DNA from: Chrysemys picta bellii
Lineage: Eukaryota; Chordata; Testudines; Emydidae
Length of the DNA stretch: 64,000 bases
Direction of reading: 5' to 3'
Assembly: GCF_011386835.1 (NCBI RefSeq)
Contig: NC_088809.1
Span: 24,993,067 to 25,057,066 of the forward strand
Shown: positions 20,374-30,181 of the stretch, piece after piece
Position numbering within the stretch: the stretch's first letter is position 1
Layout of the letters: every line of letters begins with the position of its first letter
Notes under the pieces: model-generated
What the model saw: the letters and a program-made list of their open reading frames with translations, nothing else
What the model was told of the DNA's origin: nothing
The model's database searches: none
Program-made: the position numbers and the translations under genes

Positions 20374-21392
20374 GCCAACTTTCTACTTGCACAAAACCAA
20401 ACGCCCTTGACCCAACCCCTTTCATGCCCTTCCCCAAGGCCCCACCCCCACTCACTCCAGCCCAGCCCACCTCCCTCAGTCGCTCGCTCTCACACCCTCA
20501 CTCACTTTCACTGGGCTGGAGCTGGGGGTTGGAGTGCAGGAAGGGGTGAGGGCTCCGGTGGGGATGCGGGCTCTGTGATTGGGCTGGAGATTAGGGGTTT
20601 GGGGTGCCGGAGGGGGATCCGGGCTGGGCAGAGGGTTGGGGTGCGGACTCTGGGAGGGAGTTTGGGTGCGGGAGGGGGCTCAGGGCTGGGGTAGGGGATT
20701 GGGATGCGGGTGGGGGTGTGGGGTCTGGGAGGGATTAGGGTACAGGAGGGGGTTCCGACCTGGGGCAGGGGGTTGGGGTGCCGGGTGTGAGGTCTGGGAG
20801 GGATTAGGGTACAGGAGGGGGTTCCGACCTGGGGCAGTGGGTTGGGGTTCCGGGTGTGAGGTCTGGGAGGGAATTTGGGTGTGGGAGGGGGTTCCGACCT
20901 GGGGCAGGGTTTCTGGGTGCGAGCTCCGGCCAGGCGGCGCTTACCTCAGCCGGCTCCTGGTTAATGGCACACCGGCGTTAAGGCAGGCTCCCTGCCTGCC
21001 CTGGCTCCGCAGGGCTCCCAGAAGCAGCCAGCACGTCCCTGCAGCCCCTAGGAGGAGGCATGGCCAGGCAGCATTGTGTGCTGCCTGCGCCCACAGGCCC
21101 TGCAGCTCCCATTGGCCATGGTTCCCGGCCAATGGGAGCTGCAGAGCCGGCACTCGGGGTGAGGCCATCGCGTGGAGCTTCCTTATCGCCCCTACGCCTA
21201 GGGTCTCCAGGGACGTGCCGGCCACTTCCGGGAGCCCCACGGAGCCAGGGCAGGAAGGGAGTCTGCCTTAGCCCCGCTGCGCCACCCACCGGCCAGACTT
21301 TTAATGGCCTGGTGGGCGGTGCTGACCAGAGCTGCCAGGGTCCCTTTTCGAGCAGGCGTTCCGGTCGAAAACCCTACACCTGCCAACCCTGT
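20374..21392. mobile_element. GC-rich hAT-like element with long internal palindrome (approximate ends)
   Basis: Begins AGAGTTGCCAACTTT and ends near CTGCCAACCCTG, resembling inverted CAGGGTTGGCA termini, without a clear target duplication. 20,500-20,930 is a G-rich tract of repeated 'gggttggggtgcggg' type units. 20,965-21,290 is a long inverted repeat: arms of about 150 bases pair around 21,118-21,126, with perfect GCAGCTCCCATTGGCC at the centre. Confidence 0.45.
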
Positions 21393-21618
21393 GTCGAAGG
21401 CCCTGATTTGTGAGTGAGCTAAGCCTCCAGCCTCCTGCACTAAATGAGCTCCCTTAACCTTTTCCTGTACCCCATCCCCACCCCCACTCCCTTTACCTGC
21501 TTCATCTGCCCGGTGTGGGGTGTTGTGACCCTAGAGTGTGAGTTCCTTGCCACAGGGCCTGTCCTCTTGTCCCTGGGGGTGCAGTGCCCAGTCCCAGGCA
21601 CCCTGCCTACAGACTGGG

Positions 21619-22133
21619 TGTGACGAAGTGGGAATGGTCTTATGTTTTCTCTGAATACTGTGTGGGTGCCTCAGTTTCCCCTATGCATTTCTTAAGTATC
21701 TAGGTGATGGAATAAAGGTGTGATTGTTGCAGAGCCCGAGAGGGCAGGGGTGTGCAGGGGTCTCCACAGAGAATGGCCGACACCCTGTCTCCTGGCAACT
21801 GATGGCCTGGGCCCCTCCCATGCAAGGTGCCAACTGAAGGTGTTGGAGAACAAAGAAATCAGGTGACCTCCTGGCCCGGGAAAGAGACAAAGGCTGGAGG
21901 GTTTCAGTTTGGAGCTGGCTGGGGAAACGGAGGGAGGCTCAGCACTGGGGTCTGGGCTCCCTACCCCCAAGATGGATCTGACTGAGGCATCCTGTTCTCT
22001 GTACCTACAAGCTCTGTTTTGGACTGTGATCCTGTCGTCTAATAAACCGTCTGTTTTACTGGCTGGCTGAGAGTCCCGGTGAATTGCAGGAAGTGGGGGG
22101 TGCAGGGCCCTGACTCCCCCATCCTCCGTGACA
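21619..22133 (+). mobile_element. Solo LTR with 6-bp target duplication
   Basis: 515 bp starting TGTGACGAAG and ending CCGTGACA, flanked by ACTGGG on both sides (21,613-21,618 and 22,134-22,139). AATAAA occurs at 21,711 and 22,041, the second placed where an R-region signal would be, giving + orientation. No internal region. A 6-bp duplication is usual for class II (beta/alpha-like) elements; the family is not identified. Confidence 0.75.
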
Positions 22134-22139
22134 ACTGGG

Positions 22140-23192
22140 GCCTCTGGGTAATGTTGCAGTAGGAAGATGTCACTGGTTGCTGTTATTACTGTCTGAGTCG
22201 TGTTATCATTATCTGTCCTCCGGCTTTGGGTGGGTCCATGCTGCGGATTTGCTTGTGTCCCACAGTGTCTAATGGGGTTGGAATCCCGCAGGTTTGTTAT
22301 CCTGGGGGAGCTCAGCGTCCGTGTGACCAGTGCCAGGGACACATGCGTGTGTGATCTCCTGGCCACATGGAGCCCACCCGGGCCGCCCTGTTCTGGGCAC
22401 ACCCTGGATGTGACTGTCAGCCGAGGGCCGAGCACTGGGCATATAACCAATGTTCTGACTTGACCCCAGCCTCATGGCCCGGCGATCCTGGCCTGTCCTC
22501 CCCTCCCCCACAGGGGACAGACCCCCACAAAGATGGTTGGCCTGGAGGGGGTTTGGCTCCTGTCAGTTTTCAGGAGATGCTGGTGTAAGGGGACTGTTGC
22601 CCCCGTACTAACATTCAGTGGGGGTGTTTTGGTTGGCTGCTCCCAGCACTAAAAGGGGAGGGGTCGATGGGAAATCAGGACCCTGAGACGGACAGTCCCC
22701 AGGAACAATGGGGAGAGGCCAATGCTCCAGATCAGCCTGATTGACAGGGCGGGCAGCTAATCAGCATGACAGGAGGCCAGGGGGGTCCCGTCCTCCGTGT
22801 GAACTGGACTGAGTCAGACAGAGTGGGGCGGAGCTCAGGAGAGAGCAGGGGCCCGAGCTGAGCTGGGGAGCAGAGCCGGGCCAGATCCAGAGGGGCCAGA
22901 GCGTGGCCCAGAGAGAGCAGAGCTGCCCTGGGAGCGGAGCTGCAGCCACCAGAGCCGGGGGCCAGAGGCGCAGCCCAGGGAGCTGGAGGCAGAGCAGCAG
23001 CAGCAGCCGTGCTGAGGACGAGTGGAGCCGGGGCTGGAGCCGTCCGGAGCCGGGTGCGGGGAGCAGCTGGGCAGAGTGAGGGGGACCCTGGGCAGTGGCC
23101 CAGCGCAGGTAGACGCCTCAGCCAAGAGGCTCTGCAGGCCAGACTTGGAGGGGATCGTAACCCTGACAGGACGGGGGCGACGCTGGAAAAAA
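22140..23192. other. Unassigned GC-rich sequence
   Basis: About 22,140-22,600 has no recognisable exon. About 22,680-23,190 is purine-rich with repeated 'gagcagagc' and 'agagccggg' words, likely repeat-derived. The longest frames run over the adjacent solo LTR and have no start or splice context. Confidence 0.4.
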
Positions 23193-23200
23193 GGGTCCTG

Positions 23201-23977
23201 TAGGGTTACCACACGTCCGGTTTTTCCCGGACATGTCCGGCTTTTCGGCAATCAAACCCCCGTCCGGGAGGAATTGCCAAAAAGCCGAACATGTCCGGGA
23301 AAAATACCGGCCGGGCACTTCCCCTCCTGCGGCTGCTCTGCTCCTCCCCGGACTCAGACTTCGGCTCTGTTTAAGAGCCGAGCTGCCCGAGCCAGCGCTA
23401 CCGGCTTCGGGCAGCCCCCTTGCCTCCGGACCCCAGCTGCCGGAGCAGAGCAGCTGGAGCCGGGGAGAAGAAGTGCCCGGCCGGCGGCTGGGGTCTGGAG
23501 GCATGGGGCTGCCCGAAGCCGGTAGCGCTGGCTCGGGCAGCTTGGCTCTTAAACAGAGCCGAAGTCTGAGTCCGGGGAGGAGCAGAGCAGCTGGAGCCCG
23601 GGAGAAGAAGCGCCCGGCCAGGGGCACAGGGTCCGGAGGCATAGGGGCTGCCCAAAGCCCGAGTGCTACCGGCTTCACGGTTTGCCGGGCAGCCTCCAGA
23701 CCCTGCGCCCCCGGCTGGGCGCTTCCCCTCCCGGGCTCCAGCTGCGCTGGGGAAGCACCGGCCGGGGGTGCAGGGTCTGGAGGCTCGTGCAGCCCTTTTC
23801 ATGTGGCTGGGAGGGAGGAAGGGGAGTTAGGGCGGGGACTTTGGGGAAGGGGCGGGGAAAGGGTGGAGTTGGGGCGGGGCCATGGGTTGGGAAAGGGGCG
23901 AGGCCAGTGTGGGAAAGGGGCGGGACTAGGGCCCGTGGAGTGTCCTCTTTTTTTATTTTTTAAATATGGTAACCCTA
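23201..23977. mobile_element. hAT-like MITE with 8-bp TSD (second insertion)
   Basis: 777 bp, ends TAGGGTTACC / GGTAACCCTA, flanked by GGGTCCTG twice (23,193-23,200 and 23,978-23,985). Same family as 7,297-7,937, here in inverted orientation relative to it, with GC-rich modules (gctcgggcagct... and tctgagtccgggga) repeated inside. The 255-residue frame at 23,233-24,000 lies wholly in the element and is not a gene. Confidence 0.8.
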
Positions 23978-23985
23978 GGGTCCTG

Positions 23986-24747
23986 CCACCTAGAGCCTGA
24001 GAGCGTGGCCACCGCCCGAGCAAGTGTCCAACCCGCAGCGTCTCTGCAGCACAGCCAGGGCCTGTGAAGGAGCCTGGGACCTACAAGGAACAGCCTGTGA
24101 CCTGCCCTGACGCTCCAGAGACACTGGTTGTGATGTTCCCGGCCACAGAGCTTAGTGATGTGTTTTCCTTTAACTTTTCCCATTTTTCCTTATTCTTTTC
24201 TTTAGATTAATTGTTAATTAAACAACTTGTATTTGCTTTAAATTGTATGAAATGATCCGTGGGTCAGGGAGGTGCCCAGTGCAGAGAGAGCACCCCAGAG
24301 TGGGAACACCCTAGCCTCTGTCCTAGGTGACCACAGCAGGGTTGGGGGTCGAGCCCCCCAGGAATCCTGGGCCCAGCCTTGTTGGGGTTATGAGGACTCT
24401 GCCAGACAGGAGAGTGGAAGGGGAGTCCTCAAGGGCAGGGAGGGCTCTGGGTGAAGGAAGTGGGAGCGAGGACTCAGATCCTTTTGCTAGCCCACTTCAC
24501 CGGGGTAGTGCAGAAGCCAGGAAAGTTCCCCACAATAGCGGGACCATTCCCCCGCTTACACTGGCAGGGCCGGACCCCAAACCACAGGCCAAGGGGCCAC
24601 TGAGCACAATCACACGGTGACCACAGCCACAAGCTGCTCCCCATCCCTGCTGGATGAATGTCGGGTGAGACACAGAGACAGCGGTTGGGAGCCACAAACC
24701 CTCTGTCAGCTGGGCAAAGCTGGGAATGTGACGACCAGACAACACAC
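23986..24747. other. Unassigned flank between MITE and split exon
   Basis: 24,160-24,260 is AT-rich with 'taattgttaattaaac'; the region resembles repeat DNA but I cannot name it. It ends at the donor side of a fibrinogen-like exon 2 (24,748). Neither exon 3 nor exon 4 of that gene copy is found here. Confidence 0.35.
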
Positions 24748-24787
24748 CTGCCTTCAGGTGCTTTGGGTGGATGATCCTGATTGCATG

Positions 24788-24791
24788 GGTG
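24788..24791. repeat. Provirus target-site duplication, left
   Basis: GGTG; pairs with 32,702-32,705. The intact paralog has GGGTGGGTCC at this point (46,277-46,286), so one copy is ancestral. Four bases fit gammaretroviral integration. Confidence 0.8.
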
Positions 24792-25009
24792 TGTTGTCGG
24801 CACAGAGTGCCCGAGGACAGCAACAGCGGGGTTCGTTGCCCGGTGTGCTTCGCACCAATAAACACACCAGGGGGAGAAGCAAACAAAGTTTATTTGAACA
24901 TGGAAGGAGAGAGTTTGGTTTACTTAGGCCTAGTGCAGGAAGGCTTCATTGACACTTGTGGTCATCTACCCTTCCGAGTTACCTAGGGTGAGGCCTAGCG
25001 ACGTCAACA
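24792..25009 (-). repeat. Provirus 3' LTR (internally deleted)
   Basis: 218 bp. Minus-strand order: TGTTGACGTC..., then a direct join to CAAATAAACTTTG (polyadenylation signal AATAAA), ending CGACAACA. Compared with the 842-bp 5' LTR it lacks about 620 bp of U3 including the foldback element's site. The retained ends are about 93-95% like the 5' LTR by eye. The junction shows only one or two bases of overlap. Confidence 0.85.
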
Positions 25010-25021
25010 ACTCCCTTCTTT
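25010..25021 (-). promoter_or_regulatory. Polypurine tract of the provirus
   Basis: AAAGAAGGGAGT on the minus strand, abutting the 3' LTR's TGTTGACG. Position and composition are those of a retroviral PPT. Confidence 0.75.
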
Positions 25022-25029
25022 GAGAATAC

Positions 25030-25650
25030 TCAACAAGCTTTTGGCTGAGTTTTCTCATATTCTGTGGACAAGATACGATTGAGTGCCATGAAGCTGGGGT
25101 TTTCAATGAGAGGGTATGCCGGGATTTTGGGGGAACGGGGGGCACAAAGCTTACGGAGGAGCATTTTAAAACAAGCAATTAGGAGGAGGGTGACCAGGCA
25201 CAGTACCACACCTGCGAGGAGGAGACACACAAGGCCACCCCCCAGTCCTTCCAGGTCGGGCAACCAACTTCAAAGGGAATCGAAACCTGTGGGTTCCTTT
25301 TCCTGGGCCTTTCACTGCTCAAAAGCCTGTTCGGCTGACAGGACGTGCTTATTAATGTCCTGTGAGTTTTCCGGGACATAAGTACAACATTCACTTCCAA
25401 TAATGGCACACACCCCGCCCTGGGAGGCTAAAACATAATCTAAGGCCTGTCTGTTTTGCAGGGACAGCAACCGGAGCTGGTAAAGTTCTGAGTTAAGGTT
25501 TTTTTTTATGGCCAAGGTTTCATTGGCGAACTTGGTGAGAAACACAGAGAGCCTACGATAAAATTGGGTTAGCCGTCCCACCCCATAGGATGGGAGGAGG
25601 ATCATACCCAACCTGTCTCCTTTTGTAATGGGCTCTGGGGTGGCATACAA
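25030..25650 (-). pseudogene. env: Provirus env, transmembrane (TM) subunit remnant
   Basis: Minus-strand frames 25,650-25,312 and 25,263-25,030 together cover a TM subunit. Visible are a heptad region, the LQNRQALDYVLASQGG segment (equivalent to the immunosuppressive-domain region), the CX6CC motif CAIIGSECC, then a hydrophobic membrane anchor (LVCLLLAGVVLCLVTLLL) and a cytoplasmic tail. The two frames differ, so there is at least one frameshift between ectodomain and anchor. Covalently linked SU-TM envelopes of gamma type carry CX6CC. Confidence 0.8.
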
Positions 25651-25725
25651 AGAGCTACGCTGTCTGGGGCGGCCAGGGGGCAGTTTAGGGAGGACACGAA
25701 GGGGAGGGGCAAGATATCCTAGAGA

Positions 25726-25921
25726 GGGGGGAGGGATAGCTCAGTGGTTTGAGCACTGGCCTGCTAAACCCAGGGTTGTGAGTTCAATCCTTGAGGGGGC
25801 CACTTGGGGATCTGGGGCAAAATCAGTACTTGGTCCTGCTAGTGAAGGCAGGGGGCTGGACTCCATGACCTTTCAAAGTCCCTTCCAGTTCTAGGAGATG
25901 GGATATCTCCATTAATTTATT
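25726..25921 (+). repeat. Cry-type SINE inserted in provirus env
   Basis: Full-length tRNA-headed SINE: A box TAGCTCAGTGGTT, B box GAGTTCAATCC, body, and end CTAGGAGATGGGATATCTCC. It is antisense to env and separates SU from TM. It is a different subtype from the copies at 15.3 and 63.7 kb (different 3' half). It proves env decayed while this SINE family was active. Confidence 0.85.
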
Positions 25922-26619
25922 ATTTTATAGCAGCTTCCATACCACCGATGCGGTAGCCACTTATAGGCAGAGATTCTGCAAATGTAAAAGGAGTGGCCAT
26001 TTCCTACCAAGCCATTATAACCGCTGCGCCACCTGTTTGTTTTGTTGTCATTAAACGTTGCGAACCGGGCCGTAGAGTTGGATCTGCCATTAACATAGAC
26101 AGGGATGGAGGCGCTACTGTCAGGGGATAAATAATACTGACAGGTGCTATTCCCAGCGGACGAGGTATGATTGCTGGACTTGAACTGTCGATAGCACACC
26201 AACCCGGGGGCCACTGACCGCAGCCTAATAGGGGAAGGGATCTGCGTTGAGTTGGCCTGCGGCTTCCAGGGGTCGTCCCTTAATGCATACTGGGATTCAA
26301 TGGTACAGTTTTGCGACAAGGGGGTACCCAAGGTATTTCTTCCCCCACTGAACCATCCCCAACAGATATCTGACCAATTTTGGGAAACTGCTCTCTAGGG
26401 TAACCCTGCTGCGTGGTGCGGGACTTGGGAGCATACCCAGCAGTTAGAGAGGTTAAACTCTTGGGCAAAGCAAACCTTCAAGGACTCATATGTGTTTGTT
26501 TCCAAGTTAGTAGGGGTTCCTTTCCATCCCGCATGTGGTCGGGGGGAAACGGGAGGTAACGAAAGGAGTGTCCCTATGGCAAAGAGTACCACTGTGGCAG
26601 ACCCTGGACCTGGACTCAT
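25912..26619 (-). pseudogene. env: Provirus env, surface (SU) subunit remnant
   Basis: Minus-strand frames at 26,619-26,395, 26,468-26,280 and 26,331-25,912. The first has a signal-peptide-like hydrophobic start and a CWVC motif (the CXXC used for SU-TM disulfide exchange in gammaretroviruses). Later frames have several N-X-S/T sites. The three frames overlap by short stretches and need two frame changes, so no SU protein can be made. The receptor-binding part is not recognisable to me. Confidence 0.7.
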
Positions 26620-26828
26620 GCTGGGCCGGTGACCCTAAGGCCTAACAATTACAATTCCCCAAATACCCACAAAATAACAATTACCAATAGCAGGCAGACT
26701 AAAAGCAAAAGGGACCAGGCCACCAGGTTAGGCCGGCCCTGTGAAAATAAACACAACCAACGCTCAGAGTTCTCGCGAGGAGGGTGCAGCGGCTGTCCAA
26801 AGAGGCTAGAGGGCATTCCCCACAGACC

Positions 26829-29800
26829 TTATTGTCTTTTGAATAACAGTTTAAGTCCCAGGTCGTCGCTGGCAGTCTTTTCTGCAAGCTGGACGGTCCA
26901 CCGTTCAGGAGCGGGCACTGCTTTTAGACGAGAGTGATGGATCCAGTTTTTGTGTCTTTCGACCTTTGCTGCTGTGTGGGAGACCAGCAGGACGGTGTGG
27001 GGTCCCTTCCACTTCTCTTGGAGAGGCTCGTCCTTCCAGGTCCGAACGAGTACGGAGTCACCTGGCTGCAAGGAGTGGATCGGGGCGTCCAGCGGGAGAG
27101 GCTGCAAATCTTTGGTATACCTGTGGAGAGAACAAAGAACAGCAGACAGAGAGCACATATACTGAGATAAGAAACCACAGCTTACCTCCCACTCCCCTGC
27201 CAGAACCAGTGTACCGTTCATAGGCCATGCCCTTCCAAACATAATCTCAAAGGAACTGAGCCCTAACCTGCCCTTTGGGAGAGCGCGAATGCGGAGCAAA
27301 ACAAGGGGTAGAGCATCAGGCCACTTAAGGGAAGCCTCTTGGCAGACCTTTGAGAGGTGCCGCTTAAGTGTCTGATTTGTGCGTTCCACTACTCCACTGG
27401 CCTGCAGTCGCCATGGAGTGGGGAGCTTCCAGGGGATCTGCAGGGCATCCGATATCTTTTGAACGACTTGAGATGTGAAGTGTGTTCCCTTGTCAGATTC
27501 CATCCCCTGGGGGAGTCCGAAGCGAGGAATGATCTGTTCTGGCAGTGTTGTTAAGACATGGGAAGGCCTCAGGCCATTCGCTGAAGCGATCCACCAAGAC
27601 AAGAAGGTATCTGAATCCTTGGGTCCGGGGGAACTTAGTAAAATTGATTTGCCAAACTAGTCCTGGGCCTGGGGTAGGTTCCAGAGTGGCTGGTGGCACT
27701 GACACTCCTAGTTGAGGGTTGTTTTTTTGGCAGACTAGGCATTCAGCCTCCACCTGGGAGGCCAGGGGTCTAAGTCCAGAGGTTAGAAAATATTTATTCA
27801 TAAGCTGGGTAAGAGCCTCTCTTCCTGCGTGGGTGGACTGATGTCGTTTCTGTAGCACTGGCCGTATTAGATTCTTTGGTAGGAGGATTTTTCCTTCCGT
27901 GGAGTGGAGCCACCCCTCTTTTTCCTGGAGCCTAAGTGTGTCGGCCAGGTTCCTCTCTTCGTGAGAGTACTGAGGGGTCGGGAGCTCCCCCACTGATGGG
28001 ATGAGGGCATGCACATGGGCATCTTCAGCTTCCTGTGGTTCCAGGGTAGCAGCTCGCTTGGCCTCTCTGTCCACCCTGGCATTACCCTTAGCCACATCTT
28101 GATCTTCCCTTTGATGAGCCTTGCAGTGCACCACTGCTACCGCTGAGGGGAGCTGTACCGCTTCTAAAAGCCGGAGAATTTGAGGCCCATGTTTAACCGG
28201 AGAGCCTTGGGCTGTCAACATTCCTCTTTGCTTCCACAGACCGGCATGAGCGTGTAGTACTCCAAAGGCATATCTGGAATCAGTAAAAACGTTAACTCTT
28301 TTCCCTTTTGACAGTTCAAGTGCACGGGTTAAGGCTACCAATTCAGCCAGCTGGGCTGATGTCCCAGCAGGTAAACTGTCTGCTTCCACGGTTTCGTGGA
28401 GAGATACAATAGCATAGCCAGCCCTCCTTTGCCTGTTTACAACTTACAAGTTTTGCCTGATACCGAGCAACCCGAGCCTGTGTAAGCCAGAGACCACCCT
28501 TAGCATCCAGCAGGTCTTGAACCATGTGGGGAATATACACTTGCACAATTCCCCCCAGTGTCAATTTCTCAGCTTCCCCAAGCACTAGGGCAGTTGCTGC
28601 GACTGCCTGCAAGCATGCCGGCCACCCCTTGGCAACTTGATCCAGTTGTTTAGAGAAATATGCCACGGGACGTTTCCAGGTGCCTAATAACTGAGTAAGC
28701 ACTCCCAGGGCCACCCCTTTCCTCTCATGCACATACAGTTGAAATGGCTTAGTGGGGTCCGGCAGACCCAGGGCTGGGGCTTCCATCAGTTTCCTTTTTA
28801 AGATTTTAAATGCCCTGTCTGCTTCTGGGGACCAGTGAAAGGGGTCATGATCCGCTCCCTTAACACATTCATACAAGGGTTTAGCCCACAGTCCATACTC
28901 TGGGATCCATATTCTGCAAAAACCTGCCATGCTCAGAAATGCTCGGAGTCGTTTACGGTTGCTAGGGATAGGAATTTGACAGATAGCCTCCTTTCTTTTG
29001 TTTGAAAGCTGACGTTCCCCCTGCCTTAGGTGAAATCCCAGATACCAAACTTCTGAAAGCGCAATTTGAGCTTTGCTTTGAGCTACCCTGTATCCTCGGA
29101 GTCCAACAAAGTTCAGGAGACTCACAGTAGCTCTGAGACAGGGGATTAGACCCACAGCAGCAATTAGCAAGTCATTTACATATTGCAGGAGGAGGACCCT
29201 GTCCTTGTTGTTCCACTCCTCCAAGTCTCTAGCCAGGGCCTGGCCGAACAGAGTGGGGGAATTTTTAAATCCCTGGGCCAGCACTGTCCAGCAAAGCTGC
29301 TTTTGAACCCTTCTGTTGTCCTCCCACTCGAAGGAGAAAATCTCCTGAGATTGGGAGTCGACCGGAATCATGAAGAAAGCATCCTTCAAATCTAGGACAG
29401 AAAAATGGGTGTACTGCCCCCCTATAGAGGCCAACAGCGTATACGGGTTTGGAACGAGGGGGTGCAGAGTCTTAACCCGCTCATTAACCGCCCTCAGGTC
29501 TTGGACCAGCCGGTATGTGCCACTGGGCTTTCGTACAGGCAAGATGGGAGTGTTCCAGGCTGACTGGTATTCTCGAAGTACCCCGCACTTTAGGAACTGG
29601 TCTATAGTCTCCTGCAGTCCCTCTCTGGCTTCCCTCTTGATCGGATACTGTTTGATTCGCACTGGGCTTTTTCCTGGGAGAAACTGAATATGAACAGGGG
29701 TTTGACGGGCTGCCTTTCCTGGGACCCCTGATGCCCAGACAAGGGAATACACCTGGTCCTCCCACTCACTCCATTCTGGGGCTTGCATGGCTGAGGGTTC

Positions 29801-30178
29801 AATTGCAAGTGTCATTATCCAGGCATTCTCTGGGGGTAAGGTGAGGGTTATTTCATCTTGGGTGAAATGCAGGGTGGCACCTAAGCGACAAAGCTGGTCC
29901 CGTCCCAGTAGAAGCGTTGGACAATCGGGGAGGTAAACCAGTCTGTGAGATAGAGTTCTGTTTCCCAAAGCACATTCCGCTGGGGCATACACTGGGCACT
30001 TGGTTCCTTTCCCTGTGGCACCCACCACAGTGAGGGACTCTGACACAGTCAGCTGAAGGGGTTGGTTTACGGCGGTTTGTGCAGCTCCAGAGTCTATTAA
30101 AAAGTCTATGTCTGAATCTCCCACCCGCATGTTTACTCGGGGTTCCGGGGGCAGGATCGTCCGTCTCCCCTGACACCC
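26829..30178 (-). pseudogene. pol: Provirus pro-pol (protease, RT, RNase H, integrase), broken
   Basis: Starts in frame just after the gag TAG (30,181-30,179). Main frame 30,178-28,343: protease with DSGA and an LLGRDQL flap-end motif; reverse transcriptase with LPVRKPSGTYRLVQDLR, LAQGFKNSPTLF and YVND where YVDD is expected. A frameshift near 28,390-28,440 moves into the RNase H frame (28,389-27,493: FTDSRYAFGVLHAH), followed by the integrase HHCC zinc region and the start of the catalytic core. A second shift near 27,500-27,600 leads to 27,602-26,829 with SDKGTHFTS, GVVERTNQ and the gamma-type WKGPHTVLL/WIHHSRLK C-terminus. The first integrase catalytic Asp is Asn (QINFT). Confidence 0.9.
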
Positions 30179-30181
30179 CTA
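30179..30181 (-). promoter_or_regulatory. gag UAG stop, candidate readthrough site
   Basis: Minus strand reads GAA TAG GGG TGT CAG GGG, then 14 more sense codons to the protease Met. The G directly after TAG and the purine-rich downstream sequence resemble the gammaretroviral readthrough context. Whether a pseudoknot forms was not tested. Confidence 0.65.

Larger units (their letters stand above)
18521..20982. repeat. Duplicate of the fibrinogen-like gene's 5' region
   Basis: Direct copy of 46,773-49,240 with few differences. Homology begins at gctaggaagggcctggg on the left and ends at gcaggctcc on the right. It contains an orphan exon 1 (minus strand, ATG at 19,016-19,018), a microsatellite (19,566-19,681) and the start of an element with TAG(A/G)GTTGCCAACTTT. 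The downstream exons expected on the minus strand (below 18,520) are absent. Confidence 0.75.

Noticed and set aside
21692..22450. 252-residue minus-strand frame
   Set aside because: It runs across the solo LTR and its flank, so it could not predate the insertion.
23233..24000. 255-residue frame
   Set aside because: It lies inside a GC-rich MITE with exact target duplications and recurs in every copy; the composition explains the open frame.
25726..25800. tRNA gene
   Set aside because: Same reason: tRNA-derived head of a Cry-type SINE.
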